NCBI GenBank assembly: GCA_017437785.1
Contig: JAFRXH010000083.1
Coordinates: forward strand, 1 to 39,465
DNA from: Lachnospiraceae bacterium
GTDB taxonomy: Bacteria; Bacillota; Clostridia; Lachnospirales; Lachnospiraceae
Direction: 5' to 3'
DNA length: 39,465 bases
Of the stretch, positions 7,375 through 14,584 are shown in pieces (position 1 is the first letter of the stretch; each line of letters opens with the position of its first letter). The position numbers and the translations under genes were made by a program. The notes under the pieces are model-generated. The model ran no database searches, had not been told where the DNA came from, and saw only the letters and a list, made by a program, of their open reading frames with translations.

Positions 7375-9193
7375 CGGCTTCCTCCTTTCCTTTATCATTC
7401 TCACGATAATACTTCGCCTGGGTCTCAAACAGCTCGTAGTATTTTCCCCTAAGCTTCAGCAATTCCTCGTGTGTTCCCTCTTCTGCTATCTTTCCGTCTT
7501 CCATAAGAATTATACGGCTGCAAAATCTGGTAGAAGCCAGCCTGTGCGAGATAAAGACCGTGGTCTTATCCTTCATCATCTCATCATATGTTTCATACAG
7601 ACAGTTTTCGGATATGGGATCCAGCGCCGCAGTCGGCTCATCAAGAATGATAAGCGGTGATCTGCGATACAAAGCTCTGGCTAGCATGAGTTTCTGTTTC
7701 TCTCCGCCGGAAAGATTTATGCCTTCGTCCCAGAAAGCTTTGTCATACTTACTGTGTATACCGTCTTTCAGTTCTGCTATCCTGCCCCATAAACCGGCCT
7801 GTTTTAAACAGATCTCTACCCTTTTTTCATCAATATTTTCAATAAGGTCTTCAGCAACGATCTCTGCAAGCGTGACCGGCATTATCGAATCATCCTGAAA
7901 TACAGCTCCGAACAGATCATAATAATCATCACGGTTGTATTCCCTTATATCTGTGCCGTTATAAAGCACAGTTCCGGAATCTGCTTCGGTAAGCCCGCAG
8001 ATCAGCTTTACAAGAGTAGTCTTGCCTGCTCCGTTGAGCCCGACGATCGCAAGGTGTTCTCCCGGCTTTATCATCAGATCTATATTACTGAGTATATCCT
8101 TATCGTCTTCCTTATATCTGAAACTCACATGATCAAGTCTTATCTCACGGGGTTCATCAGCCCCGGGGATTTCTTTTCCGCCTTCTCTTCTGTAGTTTTC
8201 GGGATAATCCAGAAACTCCCTTATACGGTTGACAGACAGATTAAGCCGCTCTATATTGCTAAGCTGCCCCAGCATGCTGCCCAGCCAGTTTGAAAAACCT
8301 GCGACCACATTGAAATACAGTACAAAATCCGCAACGCTTATCTCTTCCTTTATCACCAGATACAACAGATACAGGTATGTAATGCCCTCCCTGATAAGCG
8401 TTACCGCGCTGTCCGCAGAGGCTATCCCAAAGAGTTTTGCAGTATACTTCTTATACCAGCCAAGCACTCCTTTAAGATTCTTATCATAAACATCGTTCAG
8501 CCACTTTGCCATGTTATACAGGCGTATATCCTTTGCTGCAGCAGTATCATCTGAAGCGCTTATCACATACTGCATGCGCTGTTCATATCCGGCTTTTTCA
8601 TCTGTATTAAGTGATACCCATTTGTTGATCCTGCGGTTTAAGAAAAATCCTATCAATGTCGTTAACGCCAAAAACACAATGATCAAAGGGTTCAACATGG
8701 CAAGTATTCCGAAAAACGCCGCAAATCCCAGCAGATTTGAAAAAAACTGCACCGATGCATCCATGATCTGATTGAAATATGAAAAGTTTCCGTTGCAGCT
8801 TGCAAAGCTTTCGTTCTGAAGCTTTCTGAAATGCTCATCCTCCTGATTCTTATAATCTGTGGTCAGCCCCTTTTTTGTAACCTTGCGCAGAAAGAATGCA
8901 TTGAGCTTAAACTTATGCCAGTAAATAAGCCTTTCCAGATATTTCTGAACAGTGCCTGCCAGCGCCAGGCCAAGCGTCATGCCCCCCGTAACAGCGAGCA
9001 CATGCTTAAGTTCTGCCCCGCCTGTTATCTCATCGATCAGCACCTTGGGCAGATAAGCGGTGATCAGAGGTACAACGCAGTTGACCGCGATCATACCCGC
9101 AGCATAGGCACAAAGCCACGGATATACTTGCCACGCAGCAGACAGACAGTATCCCAGGTTCTGAAATATATTGTATTTTTTATCTTTATCCAT
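7361..9193 (-). CDS. ABC exporter half-transporter (ABC_membrane + ATPase), subunit 1
   Basis: A 610-residue half-transporter with an N-terminal transmembrane domain (about 1-320) and an ATPase with Walker A GLNGAGKTT near residue 385, signature LSGGEKQK, Walker B LIILDEPTAALDP and FISHRLA. It is first of the tight five-gene minus-strand run that continues through subunit 2, the kinase/GNAT fusion, the GNAT and the methyltransferase. The start at 9193 has GGAAGG just upstream, and a four-copy REP array lies immediately before that (9210-9350). No promoter is visible between the array and the gene, so transcription probably comes from further upstream and crosses the array. Confidence 0.92.
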   Translation of the reverse strand: MDKDKKYNIFQNLGYCLSAAWQVYPWLCAYAAGMIAVNCVVPLITAYLPKVLIDEITGGAELKHVLAVTGGMTLGLALAGTVQKYLERLIYWHKFKLNAFFLRKVTKKGLTTDYKNQEDEHFRKLQNESFASCNGNFSYFNQIMDASVQFFSNLLGFAAFFGILAMLNPLIIVFLALTTLIGFFLNRRINKWVSLNTDEKAGYEQRMQYVISASDDTAAAKDIRLYNMAKWLNDVYDKNLKGVLGWYKKYTAKLFGIASADSAVTLIREGITYLYLLYLVIKEEISVADFVLYFNVVAGFSNWLGSMLGQLSNIERLNLSVNRIREFLDYPENYRREGGKEIPGADEPREIRLDHVSFRYKEDDKDILSNIDLMIKPGEHLAIVGLNGAGKTTLVKLICGLTEADSGTVLYNGTDIREYNRDDYYDLFGAVFQDDSIMPVTLAEIVAEDLIENIDEKRVEICLKQAGLWGRIAELKDGIHSKYDKAFWDEGINLSGGEKQKLMLARALYRRSPLIILDEPTAALDPISENCLYETYDEMMKDKTTVFISHRLASTRFCSRIILMEDGKIAEEGTHEELLKLRGKYYELFETQAKYYRENDKGKEEADEVR

Positions 9194-9209
9194 CTTTCCT
9201 TCCTTTCAT

Positions 9210-9350
9210 GAGGACATGGGGACGGTCCTTCCGTCCTCATTTTCCTGAGGACACGGGGACGGTCCTTCCGTCCTCATTTTCTTGAGGACACGGGGACGGT
9301 CCTTCCGTCCTCATTTTCTTGAGGACATAGGGTCTGTCTCCCCGTCCTCA
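9210..9350 (+). repeat. REP array: four palindromes at an exact 37-bp period
   Basis: Copies at 9210-9239, 9247-9276, 9284-9313 and 9321-9350, separated by 7-nt T-rich spacers (TTTTCCT, TTTTCTT twice). The first three match the 1546 copy closely. The fourth has the same outer stem but an altered centre (AGGGTCTGTCTCCCC) that still pairs, so structure is kept. A half copy (CTGTCCTCA) follows at 9351 and supplies the stop codon of the next gene. The array fills the gap between the GNAT gene and the exporter gene. Confidence 0.92.
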
Positions 9351-9356
9351 CTGTCC

Positions 9357-10220
9357 TCAGGCATGCGTTATCGACTGGAACATGAATTCATCCGCATCAT
9401 GTTCATCAAAGAATCTGCCTTTCACGAATAATGTGGTATCTTCTTCATGCAATTCCTGCCGGATAAACCCATCCGCATCCTTTGGTGTAAAACACAGTAT
9501 TACTTTTTTCACGCCATCTCCAAATGCCGCGATCACAGTATCTATATCAGCTTCTCCGATAATGGCATAGAGTATCAACGTGCCTCCCTCTTCTTCAGCT
9601 ATAACATATGTATCCGCCTCCGGCAGATGATATACGCTCTCCCGCATAAACTGTGAAAGATAAAACATATACAGTCCGCTGTTTCCGACCATATACATAG
9701 TGCTGTTCTGCTCTCTTTCATTTAGTATCTGTACCATCTTAAGCCAGTCATTTTGATCCTGCATCGGTACGGATACAGCGCTCCTCTCTGACAAAACGGA
9801 TACTTCTTTACTGTACTGATATTCCCTGCCTTCCCGAAATCCGAATCTCGGATAAAACTGCTTTACGGAATCGTTCGCGAAAAGATATATCCCATCAACC
9901 TTATCTTCATAATCTTCCATGATCTTTTCCATGATCATCCGTGAATACCCGTTTCCTCTGTGATCCGGATCTGTCATAACTGTTCCCAGCTGCAAGAGCC
10001 TGATCACCCTTCCCTTATAATTCATGTCACAAATATTAACAGACACATTGGAAACCACTTCCCCGTCGATCACGACCGAGTATGGATTATAATTATCCTT
10101 CCAGAAACCGTTCTGATACCAGCCTTCAAAATCAATGCCGAATATATTTTTCGCCAGCGCATTAAAAGATGATCTAAGCTGTTCATTATCTCTGTAATTA
10201 CTCTTTATACTTGTACTCAT
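9357..10220 (-). CDS. GNAT family N-acetyltransferase, Eis-like two-part protein
   Basis: A 287-residue protein with an N-terminal GNAT domain (about 1-140). The acetyl-CoA motif is DHRGNGYSRMIM, preceded by VIRLLQLGTVMT, and the Y-containing end is FYPRFGFREG. A C-terminal extension of about 130 residues is also seen in larger GNATs of Firmicutes. The start at 10220 is fixed by AAAGGAG 6 nt upstream. The stop codon lies in a truncated REP copy. REP copies also sit just upstream (10249), so the gene is boxed in by repeats. Substrate unknown. Confidence 0.87.
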   Translation of the reverse strand: MSTSIKSNYRDNEQLRSSFNALAKNIFGIDFEGWYQNGFWKDNYNPYSVVIDGEVVSNVSVNICDMNYKGRVIRLLQLGTVMTDPDHRGNGYSRMIMEKIMEDYEDKVDGIYLFANDSVKQFYPRFGFREGREYQYSKEVSVLSERSAVSVPMQDQNDWLKMVQILNEREQNSTMYMVGNSGLYMFYLSQFMRESVYHLPEADTYVIAEEEGGTLILYAIIGEADIDTVIAAFGDGVKKVILCFTPKDADGFIRQELHEEDTTLFVKGRFFDEHDADEFMFQSITHA

Positions 10221-10248
10221 TTCTAACTCCTTTAAATATTTGCCTCTT

Positions 10249-10278
10249 GAGGACGCGGGGTCTGTCCCCATGTCCTCC
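10249..10278 (+). repeat. Variant REP-like palindrome
   Basis: A 30-bp copy with outer stem GAGGAC/GTCCTC, mismatch GC/AT, a perfect GGGG/CCCC inner stem and loop TCTGT. Its centre differs from the main type but pairs better, which supports conservation of the fold over sequence. It lies 28 nt upstream of the GNAT start codon. Confidence 0.85.
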
Positions 10279-10304
10279 ATGATTGTTTATCGCAGCATCA
10301 TTTT

Positions 10305-10431
10305 GAGGACAAAAGGACCGTCCAAGTCACAAGAAGGGGCCCGCCTTTTGCATCAGGAGGGACCCGCATCGTGGGAGGTACCTGATGCCGCTTAAAAGGC
10401 GGGAAGATCGTCTTGTGCCCCCCTGTCCTCA
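10305..10431 (-). repeat. REP-like palindrome split by a 97-nt insertion
   Basis: The left part GAGGACAAAAGGACCGTCC (10305-10323) and the right part CCCTGTCCTCA (10421-10431) join to give one standard 30-bp copy in the same orientation as those at 2553 and 3591. The intervening 97 nt (10324-10420) carry a separate hairpin element. A further partial unit (TACGTCCTCA) follows near 10434. Confidence 0.8.
10328..10417. mobile_element. Small hairpin element inserted in a REP copy
   Basis: A 90-nt imperfect palindrome. Terminal arms CACAAGA/TCTTGTG, then CCCGCCTTTT/AAAAGGCGGG, then GCATCAGG/CCTGATGC close on a 21-nt centre. It has no coding capacity of its own, but the last codons and stop of the ABC-F gene fall in its right half. 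A non-autonomous, MITE-like or second REP-type element is the likely explanation. No other copy of it is visible in the window. Confidence 0.65.
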
Positions 10432-11975
10432 CCTACGTCCTCATGCAAGCCTTCCGGGGTCAGGCGGTATACCTTATCGCACACTTCATCAAGATACTTT
10501 CTGTCATGCGATACGCTGATGACAGCCCCCGGAAATTCCTTAAGCATTTTGCGTATCACCGGTCCGGACAGCGGTGAAAAATTTCGCGTAGGCTCATCAA
10601 GTATCAGCACATTTGCTCCCGACATGCTCAGCTTAAGCAGCAATACTTTCGCCTTCTGGCCGCCGGACAGTTCACGGATCGGATGCTCCATCTCATCCGC
10701 TGTATATTTAAGCGATCCCAGATATGTCCGTATACGTGTGCGTTCTTCCTTATCACCTGAGTTATCCAGATAGTCCACAGGTGTCTCATCCATATCCAGC
10801 AGTTTTTCATAATCCTGCGGCATGTATGCTGCTCTGATGTCCTCACGCGATAACAGTTCTTTTGCCAGTATGTTTAAAAGCGTAGTCTTACCACATCCGT
10901 TAGTACCAATGATAGCAATCTTTTCCGAACCGCGTATCTTAAGATCGATATCAGCAGAAAGCTCCCTGCTGCCATCTGCGCTTATAAGCTTATCCGCATG
11001 ATACTGAAGTACCCATTTAACGGAGGGGATAGCGCTGTCCTTATCGCCCAGCTTAAAGAAGATAGCTTCCTCCTGTTCAGGCATTTCAGTCATATTCTCG
11101 TCTTCATGCTCAAAGCGTTTCTCCATGGCCTTTACATTCTTCATCTTCTTTTTCAGAAGCCTGCCGATCATATCCCTGTCAGCATGTGAGATATTATCAA
11201 GCCTGGCACCCACGCTCTGCTCCATTTTCCGCAGCTTTTCATCACGGATCTTTTTCTCCCTGCGCTCCCCAAGAGCCAGCATCTCCTGCTTTTCAAAGTT
11301 ATGAAGCCTCTCTTCCACATACTGACGGTATGGCATATTTGCCACGCTGTGACGGCATTTGGTTTTACGGCGGATCTGCTCAAAATGCACCACGCGGTTT
11401 GCGGTATGCTCGATAAGCGTTTCATCATGCGATATAAACAGTACCGCTCCCTTCCATCCGTTGATCAGCTTCTCCATGAGTTCCAGCGTTTCGATGTCGA
11501 TATCATTTGACGGCTCATCCAAAAGCAGTATTGTCGGTCTCTCAATAAGGATACGCATCATCTGCGCCTTTACGCGCTCTCCGCCGGAAAGTGTCTGCAT
11601 CTTCTGATCACGATAAACAAACTGTTTCTCAACACCAAAGTCATTTGCAAGCTCTGCCAGTTCCTTCGGTGTCTGCTCTGCAAAAAAACTGCTTTCACAG
11701 AAATACTCATAAACGCTTTTTTGTTTATCGGCCTCGGGCAGTTCCTGTGGCAGATAGCCCAATGTTTCACCGCCGTCGGGTTTTTCACCTTCCGCCTCGA
11801 TGTAATCCTCAACCATTTCAGGATCAACGATCCATTTCATCAGCGTAGATTTGCCGTTGCCTTCTTCTCCGATCATAACCACACGATCACCATCGTTAAG
11901 TACCAGAGAAAAATCTTCCAATATGGTTCTTAAATCTTTTCTATGTACAAGTGTCACATTCTTTATCTGAAACAT
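10392..11975 (-). CDS. ABC-F family ATPase (possible ribosome protection factor)
   Basis: A 527-residue soluble protein with two ABC domains and no membrane segment. Domain 1 has Walker A GEEGNGKST (36-44), signature LSGGERVK and LLLDEPSNDIDIETL. Domain 2 has GTNGCGKTT, LSGGQKAK and [14 protein letters not shown], with a charged linker between them. ABC-F proteins act on the ribosome; some give resistance to macrolides, lincosamides, streptogramins or pleuromutilins. The NFSPLS Walker B variant occurs in several Firmicutes ABC-Fs. The start at 11975 is preferred to the ATG two codons earlier because of spacing from GGAAGGTG. The last roughly 16 residues come from REP and hairpin-element DNA. 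A long leader with a terminator suggests attenuation. Confidence 0.9.
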   Translation of the reverse strand: MFQIKNVTLVHRKDLRTILEDFSLVLNDGDRVVMIGEEGNGKSTLMKWIVDPEMVEDYIEAEGEKPDGGETLGYLPQELPEADKQKSVYEYFCESSFFAEQTPKELAELANDFGVEKQFVYRDQKMQTLSGGERVKAQMMRILIERPTILLLDEPSNDIDIETLELMEKLINGWKGAVLFISHDETLIEHTANRVVHFEQIRRKTKCRHSVANMPYRQYVEERLHNFEKQEMLALGERREKKIRDEKLRKMEQSVGARLDNISHADRDMIGRLLKKKMKNVKAMEKRFEHEDENMTEMPEQEEAIFFKLGDKDSAIPSVKWVLQYHADKLISADGSRELSADIDLKIRGSEKIAIIGTNGCGKTTLLNILAKELLSREDIRAAYMPQDYEKLLDMDETPVDYLDNSGDKEERTRIRTYLGSLKYTADEMEHPIRELSGGQKAKVLLLKLSMSGANVLILDEPTRNFSPLSGPVIRKMLKEFPGAVISVSHDRKYLDEVCDKVYRLTPEGLHEDVGEDRGAQDDLPAF

Positions 11976-11998
11976 ATGCATCACCTTCCTTCCGGGAT

Positions 11999-12151
11999 GA
12001 GGACAAGAGAACCGTCCCCGCGTCCTCACCCCATCCTTTGAGGACAAGAGAACCGTCCCCGCGTCCTCACCCCATCCTTTGAGGACAAGAGAACCGTCCC
12101 CGCGTCCTCACCCCATCCTTTGAGGACAGGAGGACCGTCCCCGCGTCCTCA
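11999..12151 (-). repeat. REP array: four palindromes at an exact 41-bp period
   Basis: Copies at 11999-12028, 12040-12069, 12081-12110 and 12122-12151. The first three are identical, as are the 11-nt spacers (CCCCATCCTTT). Orientation is opposite to the 9210 array. A degenerate piece (GCGTCCTCC) follows. The array occupies the leader of the ABC-F gene, ending 23 nt before its start codon. Confidence 0.92.
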
Positions 12152-12191
12152 TCCCTGCGTCCTCCGCGCCACCTTCCCCGCCGGAGGAAGG

Positions 12192-12231
12192 CAAACAAAA
12201 AGAGTCTGATTTGCATACGCAAAACAGACTC
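12192..12231 (-). terminator. Intrinsic terminator / putative attenuator before ABC-F
   Basis: Read on the minus strand: GAGTCTG stem, inner TTTGC/GCAAA pairing around ATAC, CAGACTC, then TTTTTGTTTG. It lies 266 nt beyond the GGDEF gene and about 230 nt upstream of the ABC-F start. Between it and ABC-F only REP DNA is present and no promoter is visible, so ABC-F transcripts probably have to read through it. Confidence 0.75.
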
Positions 12232-12414
12232 ACACAATAAAACACCCTATATTCAAACAGGTGATAAGAGCATGATAATCCGGAAAAGCGTACACAAACA
12301 AGCTGCAGAAGTCCGCAACCCTTTAATAAATCGTGTATACTCAAACCAAATTATCTAATACGCATCTATCTCACACCTGCGCGCTACAGCGCCCTTTCTC
12401 TTTATTCAATCGGC

Positions 12415-12443
12415 ATCATAACATATACAAAATAAATTTTCAA
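12415..12443 (-). promoter_or_regulatory. Putative promoter of the ABC-F transcript
   Basis: On the minus strand: TTGAAA (12443-12438), 17-nt spacer, TATGAT (12420-12415). Transcription would start near 12408 and give a leader of about 430 nt carrying the terminator hairpin and the four-copy REP array. Confidence 0.6.
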
Positions 12444-12496
12444 GTATCTGTTATGAACATACATGCCGACAACAGAAATCAAGGCATTCTGCCGTT

Positions 12497-14389
12497 TTAT
12501 CTTCTCCTGCCGGGCTTCGTCATCTTCTGTTCATACATGCGCGCATCGCTTATCTTAAGAAATTCCTCGATACGCCCGCTGGAATCAGTTTCGGTTATAT
12601 AAGCTCCATAGCTGAAATCGAGCTTGTAATCCCTTTTGTTCTTCTGATTATACTCATCAACACATACCTTCATGCGCTCAACAAAACGATCAAGGCTCGT
12701 CTTCGAATAATCCGGAGCAAAGATATAAAATTCATCACCGCCTGCTCTGCCGGCGATCTCCCCATGATCACAGCATTTTTGGATCATCCCGGCCAGAGCC
12801 TTTATTGCGCGGTCACCCTCATAATGCCCGAATTCATCATTGATACGCTTGAGTCCGTCCATATCGATGACCATGGTACATACAGTCTTGGTATAAGATA
12901 TGCCTACGATCGCATTCCTGCTCCTGTCATCAAAGCCGCGCCGGTTCAGCATACCGGTGAGACCGTCGGTAACACTTAATCCCTCTAATTTGCTAATGAG
13001 CTTATTGATCTTGTCTTCCTTTTCAAGCGCATTTAGCGTAAGGCCCAGATTATGTATCCAGACATTATGAAACTCGGTAAAGATATCTTTACCGCTCATC
13101 TCTACTACTGAATAACCAAAGAGCTTTTCTGCACAATGGACACTCATTATATAATGAACATGACATCTATCCGTATCAGGCTTTGGTATAAAAGCCGATC
13201 TGTTGAATTTATGAGGACTCCTGCTGTATTCTTTATTCTTATCGACCCAGATCACCGGTATAAAACTCCCCGAAGGTCCGGTAAAGCTGCTGTCATAAGC
13301 CGGTCTTCCTTCAGAGTCAACATGTACCATCATAAAGAATGAAGAGTAATCTCCGAAGTTTACCGAATCCTCTGCAAACACCGCTTCCATCCTGCGCACG
13401 CTGTCTACCCTGTTAAGCTTTACCATGGCTGTTTCAGCTTCGTAAACGTCGGTACTCATCATACGCTTTTCTTCATATATACGCGCCACAATATCGTATA
13501 CATGCTGGAAATCCAGCGGTTCACAGCCGCACGACTGTGACAGGATCGGCTTTGGTGAAACTTTTATCTTTTCATATTCTTTCCCCGGATTCTCTGACAT
13601 ATCCACAAGGAGACCTAATACCTTTTGCGCAATCTCCATACGCTCCCGCGTCACGGTAGTAAGATGGGGCAGATGCTCCTTTCCTTCAATGGTACCGTCA
13701 AAACCTGATATCGCCATATCATCCGGCACCTTGACACCAAGCTTTCTTAAAGAATCAATAAGAGATATCGCCATATAATCATTTGCGCACACTATGGCTT
13801 CCGGCCGGTCCGGTAGCGAAAGAAAATAATGCGCAGCTTCCATTCCCTTATTGTACCAGAAATCACCTTCAAAGATCCCGGCCCCATCCGGGTTCATACC
13901 GTGTTCTTTCATGACGCTGCGGAATTCTTCCAGACGTGACCTTGCATCCGGATGATCAAGCGGTCCCGAAAGATATCCTATACGAGTAAAATGATGATGG
14001 TCGATAAAATGTTCAACCATCATCCTAAGTCCGCCATTATCATCAAAATCCACGTTATAAAAGCCGTCTACATGACTGCTTATGGACACAACAGGACACT
14101 TAACGCTTCTGAGTTTCCGGATTATGCTTTCAGACATTCCGTCAACACTATATCCATCGCCGTCAAATACGATCCCGTCAAACTGGTCCAGATCAAAATA
14201 ATCCAGTATCTCTGTTTCATAATCTTCGGTAAAACCGTTTCTGGTCCCCAGCTTGCCATAAGTATTAAAGATCACCAGATCAAGATTAAGTTCCTCAGCC
14301 GCGATGCTGAAAACCCTGCACAGACTGCGTTTGTATCTGTTGGTAAGGCTGCTTCCGAATATCGCGATCTTTTTTCTTTGATTGCTCAT
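12497..14389 (-). CDS. LacI-type ligand-binding sensor fused to a GGDEF diguanylate cyclase
   Basis: A 630-residue protein. Residues about 6-300 form a periplasmic-binding-protein/LacI-type sugar-binding fold (KIAIFGSSL, FDGIVFDGDG, CPVVSISSHVD, IGYLSGPLDHPDARSR, PEAIVCANDYMA, ISGFDGT). The LacI helix-turn-helix is missing and there is no signal peptide, so it is cytosolic and not a DNA binder of that type. A middle region of about 160 residues precedes a C-terminal GGDEF domain: DGLTGMLNRRGF and an intact GGDEF at 550-554. The usual RxxD inhibitory site before GGDEF is absent. It probably makes c-di-GMP in response to a small ligand such as a sugar. The start at 14389 has AGAGGA upstream, and a strong promoter lies at 14478-14506. 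Confidence 0.9.
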   Translation of the reverse strand: MSNQRKKIAIFGSSLTNRYKRSLCRVFSIAAEELNLDLVIFNTYGKLGTRNGFTEDYETEILDYFDLDQFDGIVFDGDGYSVDGMSESIIRKLRSVKCPVVSISSHVDGFYNVDFDDNGGLRMMVEHFIDHHHFTRIGYLSGPLDHPDARSRLEEFRSVMKEHGMNPDGAGIFEGDFWYNKGMEAAHYFLSLPDRPEAIVCANDYMAISLIDSLRKLGVKVPDDMAISGFDGTIEGKEHLPHLTTVTRERMEIAQKVLGLLVDMSENPGKEYEKIKVSPKPILSQSCGCEPLDFQHVYDIVARIYEEKRMMSTDVYEAETAMVKLNRVDSVRRMEAVFAEDSVNFGDYSSFFMMVHVDSEGRPAYDSSFTGPSGSFIPVIWVDKNKEYSRSPHKFNRSAFIPKPDTDRCHVHYIMSVHCAEKLFGYSVVEMSGKDIFTEFHNVWIHNLGLTLNALEKEDKINKLISKLEGLSVTDGLTGMLNRRGFDDRSRNAIVGISYTKTVCTMVIDMDGLKRINDEFGHYEGDRAIKALAGMIQKCCDHGEIAGRAGGDEFYIFAPDYSKTSLDRFVERMKVCVDEYNQKNKRDYKLDFSYGAYITETDSSGRIEEFLKISDARMYEQKMTKPGRRR

Positions 14390-14477
14390 AAGATTCCTCT
14401 CTATTCAATGTTGCACATCCTCCGGCAAATACTTTATCAGTCACGCAACACCCGATGAATATGATCATACAAATGGT

Positions 14478-14506
14478 ATTATATATTATCCATATGTAAA
14501 TATCAA
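14478..14506 (-). promoter_or_regulatory. Strong sigma-A-type promoter of the sensor-GGDEF gene
   Basis: On the minus strand: TTGATA (14506-14501), 17-nt spacer, TATAAT (14483-14478), about 90 nt before the start codon. A small palindrome GGGGTCTGACCCC lies just upstream near 14511-14523. Confidence 0.75.
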
Positions 14507-14536
14507 TCCGGGGGTCTGACCCCATTTATGTCAACT

Positions 14537-14574
14537 AAAAAGAGCCTGTTTTATATAACAAAAACAGGCTCTTT
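14537..14574 (-). terminator. Intrinsic terminator after the ABC-2 permease gene
   Basis: On the minus strand: AGAGCCTGTTTT pairs with AAAACAGGCTCT around a short A/T loop, followed by TTTT. It starts 10 nt after the permease stop codon and separates it from the sensor-GGDEF promoter. The A-run on the other side might let it work in both directions. Confidence 0.85.
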
Positions 14575-14584
14575 CTTCCGTTGT

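Larger units (their letters stand above)
12152..12496. other. Intergenic region: ABC-F leader and downstream flank of the GGDEF gene
   Basis: No convincing gene is seen here. On the minus strand it holds a promoter (12415-12443), a small GCGCT/AGCGC hairpin (12381-12392), a four-codon frame ATG CGT ATT AGA TAA (start 12364) preceded by AGGTG, and the terminator hairpin at 12202-12231. A 78-codon frame from a TTG at 12344 runs through the terminator and into REP DNA and is not credible as a gene. Confidence 0.6.

Noticed and set aside
11976-12047. N-terminal extension of the ABC-F protein
   Set aside because: It is read from a REP copy; the ATG at 11975 has proper spacing to GGAAGGTG and begins the conserved fold.
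9210-12151. Tandem 30-bp palindromes with regular spacers resemble CRISPR arrays
   Set aside because: Spacers are only 7-11 nt, are the same within each array, copies occur singly in both orientations, and no cas gene is present. They fit REP elements with a RAYT.
12108-12344. 78-codon minus-strand frame in the ABC-F leader
   Set aside because: It starts with TTG, passes through the terminator hairpin and ends in REP DNA; its Cys-rich sequence has no recognisable family. At most a leader frame of regulatory use.
14507-14525. GGGGTCTGACCCC palindrome as another REP copy
   Set aside because: It lacks the GAGGAC/GTCCTC outer stem; it shares only the TCTG-type centre and is noted as a separate small palindrome.
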